64,000 nt of DNA, taken from Camellia lanceoleosa. Its lineage: Eukaryota; Streptophyta; Magnoliopsida; Ericales; Theaceae. Location of the stretch: NCBI GenBank assembly GCA_025200525.1, contig CM045762.1:124501752-124565751 (forward strand), given 5' to 3'. Position numbers and translations under genes: made by a program. The notes below the pieces were generated by a model. That model was not told the origin of the DNA. It made no database searches and saw only the letters and a program-made list of their open reading frames with translations. Positions 22,686 through 34,660 of this stretch are shown in pieces (position 1 is the stretch's first letter; the number at the start of each line of letters is the position of its first letter).

Positions 22686-24833
22686 GTGCCTTTCCCACGT
22701 CCCATCAAATCAAGGACACAACCTCAAGCATATCCTCAAGGATCTGAATAGTACGCTTTCGCCTGCCCGAGGGTGATAAGTCAGACTAAAGGTCAACTTA
22801 GTGCCCAAAGCACTCGCAAACTCGCCACAACCTAGCAAAGAAACGAGGATCTCTATCTCGAGGCGATCACACCTGGGACCCCGTGCAATCTCACTATGTC
22901 TCGGATATACAAGTCGGCAAGATGATCTACCGAATCTCTCACGCCAAGATAGGAATGAAGTCGCCGACTTAGTCAATCGGTCTACACCCACCCAAATAGC
23001 ATCACTACCCCGCTGAGCCCTTGGAAGACCTACAACGAAGTCCATAGTGACATGCTCCCACTTCCACTCGGCAATTGGCAAGGGTTGCAACAAACCCGGC
23101 CTCGATGCTTTCGGCCTCCACTTGCTGTCAAGTAAGGCCCTTAGACACGAAGACTGCCACATCTCTCTTCATGCCTTGCCACCAAAACTGGCGACTCAAA
23201 CCCTGATACATCTTAGTGCCTCCCGGATGCACCGCCAGGCGCGAATGATGAAACTCTTGAGTACTTCCTCTCGGCAAGACTCAAGACAAACAAACGGTCT
23301 CGGTATCTCACGCCAAGTCGGGATACACCGTCAAACCCTTCTCAACTTTCCCCTGGAGATCTTCTCTCGAGAGATTCTACCCCACGATCACCCCTTTGAG
23401 CCTCTAACACTCGAGTCACAAGTGTAGGTCACAAGAACAACAGAAAACAAGGCATGACCTCAACGGATTCGCCGAAGCAAATCAAACTCGCCAAGTGCCC
23501 CAACATCTCCCACTCGGATGGCTACACAAGCTACATCACTAATGGATTTTCTACTAAGAGCATCGGCCACAACATTGGCCTTCCTCGGGTGATAATGCAA
23601 CTCAAGTCGTAATCCTCAATAAACTCCATCCATCTCCTCGCCTCAAATTCAAGTCCTTTTGTGAAAAAAGATATTTCAGACTCTTATGATCCGAGAACAC
23701 CTCGAATCTCTCACCATAAAGGTAGTGCCTCCAGATTTTCAAGGCAAAAATCACAGCCGCTAACTCTAGGTTGTGTGTAGGGTAATTCTTCTCATGTAGT
23801 TTTAAGCGACGTGAGCCATAAGCTACCACTTTCCTCCTGCATCAACACACAACCCAAACCCTCTCGTGAGGCATCACAATAGATCGATAACCCAACCCTC
23901 CCCGGAATAATCAAGACTGGAGCGGTGGTCAATCTAACTTTCAACTCCTGAAACGACTTTTCACAAGTCTCACTCCATACAAATTTGACTCCCTGGCGAG
24001 TCAACCTAATCAACGGTGAAGCTAACTCGAGAAATCTTTCACAAACCGACGATAGTACCCTAATCCCGAAAATGCGGATCTCAAACACACTCTTAGGTGT
24101 GCCCAATCTTGCCGCCTCGGTCTTGATGTATCAACAGACACCCTTCCCTAAACCACATGGCCTAAGAACTTGACTTCTTTTAGCGAACTCGCACTTCCCA
24201 AACTTGGCATACACTATGGGCTCTAAGCAACTCAAGCACCACTCTCAAGTGTTCTCGTGCTCCTCCTCCGAGGGTGAATAGATAAGAATGTCGCCCACAA
24301 AAGCGACCACAAACGATCCAAGAATTCCCGGAAGATCCGGTTCATCAAGTCCATAAAGATCGCCGTGCATTGGTGAGCCCAAATGGCATCACCAGAACTC
24401 ATAATGGCCATACACAGCGGAATGCCGTCTTGAATGTCCTCCTCACGACCCTCAACCGGTGGTAACCCGATCTCAAATCTATCTTAGAGAAACAACGGAA
24501 CCCTTCAACCGGTCAAACAAATCATCTATACGGGCATAGGGTATTTATTCTAACCGTAGTCCGATTCAACTTCCTAGAGTCGATACACAACCTCAAGGCA
24601 CCGTCTTTCTTTTTTAGCAAAGAGGGCGGTGCTCCTGACGATACACTAGGGCTTAACGAAGCCCTTATCTAGCAATTCTTGAGCTGAACTTTCAACTCAA
24701 TCAACTCTCTTTGGGGCAAAACGATAAGGTGCCATAGAAATCGGGCGTCTGCGCACTAAATCAATAGAGAACTCGGCTCTCGGTGAGGTGGCAAATCAAC
24801 AAGATCCTCGAAAGACGTCCGAGTACTCACAAA
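22686..24833 (-). pseudogene. Integrase core, RNase H and RT remains, many indels
   Basis: Pol region broken into many short frames. Recognisable pieces in coding order include an RT active-site box read as VAFVGDILIYSPSEEEHE near 24290, where the usual VDD is VGD, so a catalytic Asp is lost. RNase H follows with [33 protein letters not shown] and [11 protein letters not shown] (24106-23602). The integrase zinc-region end and core come next (GLLQPLPIAEWKWEHVTMDF, VVGLPR, 23100-22990). On the plus strand several CTCTG words expected from the family consensus read CTCG (for example around 22810-22830), each costing a base and shifting the frame. This density of small indels contrasts with the intact pieces on either side. 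Confidence 0.85.
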
Positions 24834-25568
24834 CTACCCTTGGCAACTCAACTGGGTCTCATCACACTCACCATTCTCAAAGCTAGCAAGTAGACTACTA
24901 AGTTCATTCCGCTTTATGACCGCACTTCGTGGCACAACACTACCAACCCGGTCTCCTAAGAAATGGAAAAACTCCCCGCTCACTGTACAGCAAGTAACCC
25001 TCTGGCGGTAGCAATCAATCACAGCCCGGTATGACGATAACCAGTCCATACCTAAAATAACATCAAAGCCCTTCATGGGCATAACTACAAATGGAAACGG
25101 AAGTCGATGATCGTCGACCTCTATATCACAACCTCTACATCCGTGCCTCAAAATTAATTCACCCCCAATAGGGGACACCACACAAATAGGAGATGCTAAT
25201 AGTGCTAACTCCAATTCCAACACAGATGCAAATGCAGCAGATACAAAAGAATGAGATGCACCCGTGTCAATCAACACTCTAGCAACCGAGTTGCAAAACA
25301 AAAAGGTACCTCTCACTACTGATGGAGTTGGTACTAAATCCTGCGCGGCAACAGCATACACGCGCCCTGTAGGACCCTGGTCCACCTGCTCACCCCTAGG
25401 AGCATAAGATCTTGATTGGAGCAGCCAGCTCGGGATTGGCCTCGAGGCTGCCTGACCGAAGTGGTGAAATCCCTGCGTCTGCCTAGAACCAGACGCTCCT
25501 GAAGTGGCACTCAACTGTGGGCAGAACCTCTTCAGGTGCCCAGGCTGTCCACACTGATAACAGGACAA
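24834..25568 (-). pseudogene. Second zinc knuckle and protease (open piece)
   Basis: A 244-codon open piece. It begins with CYQCGQPGHLKRFC (C-X2-C-X4-H-X4-C) and then has the retropepsin active site VLIDTGASHSF at about residue 101, followed by DVILGMDWLSSY, the typical Ty3 flap-to-end region. The protease would cut the gag-pol polyprotein. Another knuckle, CYKCGQPGHKASVC, lies just upstream at about 25645-25690 in a shifted frame, so this gag had two knuckles whereas the gag at 659-1703 shows one. Confidence 0.88.
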
Positions 25569-26145
25569 GGGCTGCCCCCTGCCTAAACTCTGACCCTGTG
25601 GCCTGGCTGAAGAAGATGCAGCCCTCTGACCTCCGCCCTTCTGCGGGCAAACTGAAGCCTTGTGACCCGGCTGGCCACACTTGTAACAAGTAAACTCTCC
25701 TCGTTGCCCATCCGAGCTCAGACTCGGATCGGGAAAGTCGACCTAGAAACTCCACCCTGAGACTGCTGAGGGTTATAACCCCTCTGTCTCCTACTATCGC
25801 CCTGTCCATCCTGACTCCTCTTGGAGCCTTTCTGCCCTTCCTCCTCTTCCGTCATCATAATCTCAGTATGCCGCAGCGGCATCAACGATCGCCCATAATC
25901 CCAAACATAGACCCCACAATTTTCAACTTGAGGCCGCGCCTCAACTTCTTCTCAAACTCGATGCAACGGCGTTCCTCGGACGCCACCAATTCAGGTGCAA
26001 ACCTGGACAAACTAGTGAATGAGGCCTCAAACTCGGCCATCGATAAAGCCATTACGCTGAGTGGCGAATCGGGTCTCTCAACTTCTCTGAGCAATGGAGA
26101 CAAGAACTTCTCCTGAAAAGCGTCAACAAAAGCCTTCCAGGTACC
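25569..26145 (-). pseudogene. gag: gag remnant of the nested Tekay element
   Basis: Begins abruptly at about 26145 with GTWKAFVDAFQEKFLSP and continues with LSRFAPELVASEERRCIEFE, matching the middle of gag. Frameshifts follow before the knuckles. Everything upstream (gag N-terminus, leader, primer binding site) has been deleted, and the sequence joins LTR sequence directly. Confidence 0.85.
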
Positions 26146-26478
26146 TTGACAGACCAATCCCCCGCTCGAGCGTCCAACACAACGCAGAGAAAAGTACTGG
26201 ATGGGTGTATTCCCGCCGAAGCGCCAAAATCCTTTCGGCGTACAAAGCAACAACGGGATCCTTCGGCGTCAAACTCCTTTCGGCCGAAAGAAGGGTCAAA
26301 ATCTGGGCAACTAGTTTTGGTTTCTAAACCCAACCAACCTGTAACAAACCTGCCCAACACATCCTATAACTCAAATACAATATATGAAAGGACGTAAACA
26401 AGACAACAATCCACTACCAACATCCACGGACGCATGTCCGGATCACTATACAATAAGGGTAAACCCGGGATCGCTATA
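26146..26478 (-). repeat. 5' LTR fragment of the nested Tekay element
   Basis: Only the first 333 bp (sense) remain, from TATAGCGATCCCGG to a point in the palindrome array. The terminal 190 bp differ from the 3' LTR at only about two positions, indicating a recent insertion. The palindrome region is strongly different. Confidence 0.9.
26160..26285. repeat. Variant palindrome array with CTTTCGGCG words
   Basis: Sites homologous to those at 21250-21397 but reading CGCCGAAGCG, CTTTCGGCG, CTTCGGCG and CTTTCGGCCGAAAG, with one CGCTCGAGCG. Confidence 0.8.
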
Positions 26479-29400
26479 GGGTCGATGTTGGAAAAAGGGG
26501 AAAAATACCATAGTTGGGTATAGTTGCGTCATTTGTGTAATTAATGACATTTATTATGTGAATAGGAAATTGAGTTGGGAATAATGAAATTGATAAATTA
26601 TGAGAATAAATGGTGGAGTTAGATTGATTAATCACTCACCCTTGAAAATATTGGTAATTTATCTGTTGATGCATTTATTATCTGTTTAGAAATAATTGCT
26701 TTGGGCTATCGGTGGAGGATAGTAGTGATTGTTGTAGATACTGCATGATGATTAGGTGAATTAAAACTAATCGGTTGAATATGTCATTGAATATGGCAGT
26801 TGGAATAATACATCAAATTTGTGTATTGATTGGTCGTGTATATGATAATTGTTTATATACATTGTATTTTGTGGGAAGAGATAGGGGATGTACTCCACGG
26901 TTTAGGGGAAGATAGGGGATGGACTCCTAAATCGAATGTTATTTGGGAGGAGTTAGGGGATGGACTCCATTGATACAGCGAATCTGTATATCATTTATGA
27001 AGTATGGAAGTGTTTGAATATGGCATTGATATAGCAAATATGTGTATCTATTGTGAATTATAGAAGTGTTTTGTTATGAGTTGTAATCTCATTTAAATTA
27101 TCGATATTGGAAAGGTTTTTAACATGAGCCTTAGTCTAATGGGAATTGTTTGGCCAGGTTTTGGGCCATGTTTATGAATCGAAATTTGTTAAGTAAAGGA
27201 AAGTTAAATGAACATGGACATATTTGTCATGGAACTGAAATGTGTTATGGGTTGATTTATATAAGTTAAACATTTATCAAATGCTAATGTTTTAGTTATT
27301 GCTTATATTATGTTTAGCATATCTCTACTGGGCGTTGGTTCACCCTATATGAGACATCATTTTCAGGTGCAGGTGATATGCCGCCTCTAAGGACTTAGCT
27401 TGGGAGGTTTTAGAAGTTGAAGGCTTACTTTGTAATTATTTTGTGTATTACATGTAAATATTGTGTTTTGAGTTAGTACTCTCCTTTTTGTAACCAAGTG
27501 TTGGCTTGGAAAGTTATAAGCCCGTAGGGCATTTACTTTTGTTGTCAACATGCAATACCTTTGGATTAAATACTCTGATGAATGGAAATATGTTTATTTC
27601 TCCTATGTTTACAAATGTCACAAATGTATGATTTATGGATTTATTTTGAGGGCGTTACATCATCTTAGCTCCACGTAAAAGAAAAATCTCAATCAAACCC
27701 ATAGGAATACACCACATTATTCAAATATAATAACTTAATTGAGTTTTGAATAGAGATGGTAATTTTCCGCAATATCACTTCAATGAGAAAAATAGAGTGG
27801 GACAGGGAAATTATCTTTTCACACACTTAATAACTAAACAACTCTTACATCATAATCAAAATAATGTCATAATTGACCTCACAACATGTTATAACTAATC
27901 ACATTATGTCATAATTTAGCTAAGTTTTTGTTCTGAAGTTCTTTTATTAATTTTGGATAAATTTTACAAGAGATTTCTAATTTTTTATGATAAAAATTAG
28001 AATTATTAAAAGTGTATTATGCTATTCTATGATACAAATACAATGACGAATTTTTTTATGTAATTTTTTTACATTACAGTGTATACTAAATATATTTTTA
28101 TTTTCATTTTTGCCAACAGAAGAACATAAACATGTTTAAAATATTGTACAAGTTACAAAAAAAAAAAAAAAAAAAAAAACTCCAGAGTTTTACGTATTTT
28201 TTAATTTAAACTCAAAAGTTTTAATTTCATCAATTTAAATATTCAACTTCATTATGTGTCACAACCTACATTCATGTCAATCTCAGTTACTTTGTTTAAC
28301 AATTTTTTTTTTTAATTTTTAAATACATGTGGCAATATATTATTTACTCTTTTAGCTCTTTGTAAAACCACTTTTAAACTTGACCATAGTAGATCACAAA
28401 CTATCCTCACCATTCATTTAAATATTACCATGCACCTGACACAGTGGATAAACTCTCTCTCCTTCCCCATCTCTTTCGCCATTGAAACCTACCTGTTTCC
28501 TGCTACAGCCTAACGCCATCAAAACCCATGCTGCCACTACAATCATCCCCCCTCCCCCTTGCCCCACAACCCATCACCACCCTCTAAATGCACTGTTACA
28601 GTTTGAAAACTTGGTTCCATTTCTTTTGGTAAAAATACATCACTCAAAAAATAACCTTTGGAAAGTTTCTTTCATTTAAGACTACTCATCTAGATAGTCT
28701 TTTTCTCTTCACATGGAAACTTGGGAATAATCATCAATTATCTTCAATAAGATTGTCAATTTGATGGGTAATAGCTTTCCCCATTGGATTAAGCATCCTT
28801 ATAATAATATAAATTTTTTAAAATGCTTAAAATGCATCAAACGAGTGGAGCCATCCAAGCACTACCATTAATTTAATTTTATTTATTTTAAAAAAGCCCT
28901 AATTAATTTTATAATATGGTAACTCTTTGTATATGATTAAGTCACTCTATGCGACAGCAAAACATTTCTTTTCTTAAAAAATAAACTCATGCAAATTGTT
29001 GTCTAAGTGCTTGAACCTTGTACCAACTACCAAAGTCTGTAAGAAACTTTGAAGACCAGATCAAATTTAGGCAATTTGTGTTGTTTTTAAGACATACAAA
29101 ATAGTTCTAGAACTTTTCTCATTTTACAGTTGTATATGAATTGAAATCATAAAAATAACTATACTTCTTGTCTTAATTCTTTGTTCTCATTACTCTTTTT
29201 TTTCTCATTCTTTTTGAGGTTGGATATGCTTTGTTCATATGATCTTTTTTGAATTCATACACATGTATAGATGTCCTATACAAAAATGTTTATTGAATTT
29301 GAAACAAAAAGAAATTTTGAAACATAAATTTTGAATCACACTGTGTTATTGAGTGACATATAATCACGTTTTGTTTTCAAAATACTAATAATATAATTTC

Positions 29401-30104
29401 TCGTTTACTATAGCAAGAGCATCTCCATAAGATTAATTAAACTTTTAGTTATATTTTTAATTCTCCCAAAATTTAAATCTTTTTACTTGCTAATATGCCT
29501 TGTTCTATTAAATTTATTTGAGATTTTTTTTTTCTCTAAAATATTTCGTACAAAAACATTAACATTTAAATAAGAAAAAAATGTTTTATTTCCCTAATTT
29601 TGCTCCTCCCAATTCCATCATAATGATGTGAAATTAGAGATGCTAAATTGAATAAGAGAGAGGGAGAGAGAGTGAGAGAGAGGAAAAAAAGGAATATAAA
29701 ACTATTTTACATGAGTCTTAATCACGTTATTGAGATGAAATTAAAAGCCTCAATTAGAAGAATATAGCCTATCTCTTAAACCAACTAGTCAATTCTTTGT
29801 ATAATCACTTTACCTCACAGTTCAAACATCTTTAGTGGATAAGGTAAACTATGGGTATGGATTATTAGGACTATTTTGGAAAGCCATCCGTTTCTTGGAA
29901 AATAATGATCCCACACATCTTTCTAACCCCCTTAATTCCAATTTCCACCAGTCCTTATCATATAATTGATGCGATGAAGATTCTTTTCACATTTGAAATA
30001 TAACATGGGTAGAATGGTCATTTCCCTCCAATTCCATCAAAATAATAATGAAAAAGTCTCTAAATACCTTCATTAAATTTCTTTCGCACAATTATTAAAA
30101 AAAA

Positions 30105-30455
30105 AAAAATCAGATTTTAAGTTTTGTAACAAAATAAATTTTTAATTTTGTTAATTTAAATACTAAACTTTTGATTTATTTTAAAATTAAACTAATTGTC
30201 TATTTTTGTGAAATAAAATCGATGAAAAAATAGATATTTTAGTTATTAAAATCAATAAAAATGATATTTTAAATATTTTATGTGTATTTACACTGAATTT
30301 AATGACTAAAATACTCATTTTTCATCAATTTTATTTAATAAAAATAGGCTAATGATTTGGATTGAAAGCAAATGAAAATATGATAGTTTAAATTGATAAA
30401 ATTTAAAGTTCAGAGTTTATTTTGTTATAAGGTTACAATTTTTATAAAAAAAATT
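30105..30455. repeat. Foldback (MITE-like) element, ~350 bp
   Basis: The left half and the reverse complement of the right half share long imperfect matches, such as AACAAAATAAA near the outside and CTATTTTT..AAATAAAAT.GATGAAAAA near the centre. The arms are each well over 100 bp. The target duplication is hidden by flanking A runs. A diverged half-copy may lie at 28175-28245. Confidence 0.6.
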
Positions 30456-31019
30456 ATAATTATCCAATTTCTTTTTACACATATTACATGCATTATAAAT
30501 CTTTTGTACCTTACAAAAAAGCCCCTATACCTTAGAAAAAATGTGTAAAGAAATATTTGATGAGTGTTTTTAGAAGCTCTCAATAAATATACTATAGTAA
30601 TTAAATTTAAATATCATTTGATATATCATCAAAATATTAGTATAAGATATAAAAAGTGATACATATTTAATCAATGCATTAATCACATATTGTATGACAT
30701 TCAAAATTTGATTTTGTATAAAATTATTTATAATAAAATATATATATGTAATTATTTTAAGTCATCCTAACAGGTACTATAAGGGCATGCGTTAATGAGA
30801 ACCTTCAAAATATAATACATACCATGTTTAGTTGAGATTTCAAAATTTGTTTCCTTTTTTTTTTTATAAAAAAAAAATTAAAACTAGTTTGGTAACCAAA
30901 AAAAAAAAAATGACAAGCCAAGAGCACTCATATATATTCTTTTAAAAATTTTTGGAACAAAAATATTTTAATAATAATAATAATACCAAACAAATCAAAT
31001 ATACATATAGATACGGATA

Positions 31020-31400
31020 TGAATCCCTAACCCTAGAATTTTCAGACAAATTCAAACAAAAACTTTGGGTTAGAACATTTTCACAATTCAAAACCCTAAT
31101 TTCTGAAACCATAATTTCTGATTTCACAATTCAAAACCCTAACCCTAATTTATGATTTCACATTCAATTGAAAACGCTAGAACATTTTCACAATTCAAAA
31201 CCACAACATTTTACCAATTCAAAATCACAATTTCAATTCACAAAGCCTATTCTACCCACATTGATATCAATTTCAATTCACAACATTTTCACATTAACAA
31301 ATCCTATTCTACCAACATTTTCTTCAATTCACAACATTTTCACATTCATAAACCCTGTTCTACCCACAATGTACCCACATGCACATTCATAAACCTTGTT
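31020..31400. repeat. AAACCCTAA cluster followed by ~45-bp tandem repeats
   Basis: Between 31024 and 31150 AACCCTAA or a close form occurs several times, including CCCTAACCCTAA at 31137. From about 31230 to 31400 a unit with ATTCACAACATTTTCACATT and CCTATTCTACC is repeated about three times. Confidence 0.65.
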
Positions 31401-32169
31401 CTAATTCTCACTCTCTCTCATCCTTTCACTACGGCAACGGCAATTTGCGATGGCGACAATCTAGCGTTGACAAGATTGTGAGTATCGATAAAAAATGTGC
31501 AATTAATCATAACCAAAATATGGAAATTGAAGACAAAAATGTAGAAAATTTCAATTAAGGTGCTCACTAGTTAAGATAAAAATTGGAAAATTCAATCTAA
31601 GGTTACCATCAAATTAGAGAGAAATCCAATAAAATAATTGTAGGAGATATTGAAACAACAAAATTCATTCTATAAATGCAAATAAAAATTATAAAAAAAG
31701 AAAGAAAGAAGAAGAAGAAGATGGAAACGAGAGTAACAATTCACTTTCAGATTATTGAAGATCAATTAACAGAAAAAAGGAGATACATAAAATTAAAAAA
31801 ATTAAAAAAGAAGATAAATTTTTTTTGTAGGAATAGAATTTTTCTAAATAAATTTAAAAAATTCTAAATATACATAAAATTTGACAAGAATAATGTGACA
31901 ATGTTAATTAATGTGTATTTGATTTTGTTGTTGAGTGAAATAAAATAAAATAAGATTGAATGTATATTTAGCTTTGGTTGTGAATCTTAAAAAAATAAAA
32001 ATAAATAAATAAATAAATATTTGGTTGTGAACCTTTAAAAAAAATAATTAAAAAAAAAGGGGGTTAAGTTGGGTTAGGGAAAATCCAAACCCATTAGGAG
32101 ATGAGGAGGGTAATACCTATGAGGAATGGGGAATGGGGAAAAATAATTATAGGTGTCTTTTGGAAAGAA

Positions 32170-32255
32170 GCAAAAAATTAGCTTTTTGGCTTTTTAGCTT
32201 TTTTACACAAAAAAAACCACAAACCAAAAAAGCCAAAAAGTCAAAAAATTACGCT
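32170..32255. repeat. Small imperfect hairpin of GGCTTTTT words
   Basis: GCTTTTTGGCTTTTTAG on the left pairs with AAAAAAGCCAAAAAGTC on the right with a 20-bp loop. It could be the end of a degenerate transposon; nothing more can be said. Confidence 0.5.
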
Positions 32256-33352
32256 TTGTTTGGTTGTGTTTTCAAATTACATTTCTCCCCTATTACTCCC
32301 GCTTTACGTTTAGATATGACTTTGAAAATAGAATTCCACCATATCATTCGAAATACAATTCGACTTCACGTTTAGCAGTTTTGTTCTTCATTTCTCCACT
32401 TTCAACGTCTTCAATCTTCTTCCTTTCTGAAAAGCTTCCATGTTCATCATCTCTGAAAAGGTTCACGTGCAAAAAGAAATATACAGGTGAACTGATCTAC
32501 TCGTCTTTCTCTGTTTCAAAGATCAGGGCTGACGATTCGTCACGGGTAGTGTTCATTGTGAACTCAGACCATTTTATAAATTATGTCTGTGAACCGGCTC
32601 CCTACTCATACCATCTCCCACAAATCAAGTGAGTTACAATTTGTGCGTTGTGGAAGATTCATTCTACTGGCAACCAAACAACGATGACACCGAGGTCAAA
32701 TAAATCACAAATTTATTTCAAATATTTTCTTACTGGTCATTGATTTTCTGAATCATCCCTAATTTTATTCCCAATTTTTTTTTTTGGTGGTCTCAGTTCA
32801 AATTTATCAAACCTATTCTCGAATCAGACAACTACCAAAGAGTCGCACATTCAGTCATTATACCCACTCCATCACCGGTGATAACTATTCAACTCCCACT
32901 AATCTGGTATGTATATCCTTCAATCATCTGCTATGTACAAATGAGTTCTGAAATGGTTTCTGAGAAGTCCAAACGAGTATAGAGATAGTTTCTGATCTGT
33001 CTGAACTCTTTGAACGATTGAAGCTGAGCCGGTCGTTTCCCGGGTCATTCGGCAGGTCGACCGGCCGGTGACCTCTGTGCTCTACTCCTTCATCCTTCTC
33101 TTCTTCTCTTCTTTTGCTATTCTTCGTCTGGTTATTTCTTCTTGTGGTCTTCTTCTTCTGCTTATTTATAGTGATCCCAGTTTTCCCTCCATTGGTTATT
33201 GTATTCCGAACTCGGTTCCGTGGATGTTTGTTGTTGTATATGTCGCATTTCCGTCATTTGATTCTTTGTATTTGAGTTTTAGGATGTGTTGGACATGTTT
33301 GTATCAGGTTGGGTGTGTTTTGAAACAAATGGTTGCTGCCCAGTTTTTTGTG

Positions 33353-33690
33353 TCTTCGCTCAAGCGAGGCTTTTGTCGCTCGAGCGAGCATTGTGTTTTA
33401 GTTCCTTCGCTTGAGCTAGGGTTCCTTCGCTTGAGCATGTGTCTGCGTCTAAGTTTGGACCTGAAGGTTGTGTTTCTTGGCTCAAGCGAGCTTTACTTCG
33501 CTCGAGTGAGCGAGGACTATGTTTTCGATTTCTTTGCTCGAGCGAGCATTCTTGCACTCGAGCGTGCTTTTGGGTTGCAGACCTGAAGCTTTGTGTTGGT
33601 GGCTCAAGCGAGGCTTTCTGCACTCGAGCAAGGTTTCGTTGTGTCTAGTTGCTCGAGCGACCACTCCTTCGCTCGAGCGAGGTTCGAATA
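33353..33690. repeat. CTCGAG-centred palindrome array, LTR at 33.2 kb
   Basis: About thirteen sites of the TCGCTCGAGCGA type in 340 bp. About half have lost the central CG (GCTCAAGCGA, CGCTTGAGC), the change expected from methylated CG decay. Confidence 0.85.
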
Positions 33691-33695
33691 TATCA
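33689..33695 (+). promoter_or_regulatory. Candidate LTR core promoter TATATCA
   Basis: Lies about 10 bp after the last array site and is followed by a CT-rich stretch, matching the sister LTRs. Confidence 0.5.
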
Positions 33696-34519
33696 GTTCG
33701 CAGCAGTAGCTTTTTCTTCACTTTTTTATCATCTTCTTTACTCAAACTCTAGCCCCGGCTGCTTCTCTCTCTACATACAACTTCTCTCTACAAATCTATC
33801 TAGTTTTAGTGGTCTTCTACCCTAGCCTCTTTGTAAGAAAGGTAGAGCTTGGTGTGGGCTTCATTTCAATCCAAAAAAGTTGGTGTTTGGAGCATCTTGA
33901 GTTTTCTTCATCTCCTCCATTGAGTCTCTTCATTTGAGGTAGGGATAACCTACTCCTATATATGAGTTTTGACATGAATGTTAGGTATTTTGGATAGATG
34001 GTGTTGTTTGGGAATTTTGGAAAAGTTAGGGTTTGTTTTAAAGTTATAAAAAGGGGGGTTTTCAATTGTTAAACTCCATGTGTATGTGAGACCTTGAAAA
34101 ATGGATTTATCATTGTTAAATTAATGAAATTGAGCCTTAGGGTTGATACTTGAAGAAGGGGGAAAAAGCCCTAATTATGTTGAATAATTAATTTGGGGAA
34201 ATGTGAAATTGAGTTGGAAATCATGAAATTGGGAAATTATGAGATTGAATGGTGTAGTTGGATAAATAAATCACTCACCTATGAAAATGTTAATATTTTA
34301 TCTATTTGATAAATTGATTATCTGTTAGAAATAACTCGCTTTGGGCTATCGGTGGAGGATAGTCTTGATTGTTGTAGACATTGCATGTTGATTGGGGAAA
34401 ACTGAAACTAATCAAATGTGTCATGTCATTGAATATGATGGTTGAATTGTCACATTGAATATGTGCCTAGATTGATCATTGTACATGATAGAGCTTTTAA
34501 ATACATTGCATATGTATCC

Positions 34520-34660
34520 TGTTTGGAAGGAGATAGGGGATGTACTCCATGGTTTGAGAGGAGATAGGGGATGTACTCCATGGTTTGAGAGGAGATAGGG
34601 GATGTACTCTCAAACCCATTTGGGAGGAGATATGAGATGGACTCCATTGATAACTAAGTT
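34520..34660. repeat. Tandem 32-bp repeats inside the LTR
   Basis: GGAGATAGGGGATGTACTCC occurs three times in a row plus one degenerate copy. One to three diverged copies of the same word (or its complement) are present at the same place in the other LTRs, for example near 26880-26960 and 44445-44530. Confidence 0.8.

Larger units (their letters stand above)
19671..26478 (-). mobile_element. Nested Tekay-type Ty3 chromovirus, internally deleted
   Basis: Minus-strand element of 6808 bp with a full 3' LTR (19671-21579), polypurine tract, integrase with chromodomain, RNase H, RT, protease and part of gag, then a 5' LTR cut down to its first 333 bp. Flanks are AGGTC (19666-19670) and GGGTC (26479-26483); the uninterrupted sister LTR has GGGTC here, so this is a 5-bp target duplication with one later change. 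The primer binding site, most of the 5' LTR and the gag N-terminus are missing. The chromodomain and the order RT, RNase H, integrase identify a chromovirus, and the integrase C-terminal text is typical of the Tekay/Del clade. Confidence 0.9.
18731..27659 (+). mobile_element. Solo LTR (TSD TCATC) interrupted by a Tekay element
   Basis: The LTR starts TATAGCGATCCCGG at 18731 and ends GAGGGCGTTACA at 27659. TCATC occurs at 18726-18730 and again at 27660-27664. The LTR is split at 19670/26484 by the minus-strand Ty3 element. The broken ends join in the same order as the uninterrupted copy at 46482-48609, where the equivalent text (CCTTTGGGTC) is continuous. Without the insert the LTR is about 2116 bp. 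Sense strand is plus, opposite to the element inside it. Confidence 0.92.
27660..33166. other. AT-rich intergenic region without a recognisable gene
   Basis: No coding region I can support. It holds poly-A/T runs (an A run at about 28157-28179), a foldback element, a short telomere-like motif cluster, microsatellites (AAT near 30970, GAAGAA near 31705) and a small hairpin near 32.2 kb, each listed separately where clear. Confidence 0.6.

Noticed and set aside
28482..28679. 65-codon open frame
   Set aside because: Proline/histidine-rich peptide with no recognisable motif, in AT-rich DNA without supporting signals.
31134..31150. Interstitial telomere
   Set aside because: Only two CCCTAA units in a row, too short; treated as telo-box-like words instead.
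33068..33586. 172-codon open frame crossing an LTR start
   Set aside because: It begins outside and ends inside the solo LTR, covering the palindrome array; no conserved protein motif, and other LTR copies do not keep it.
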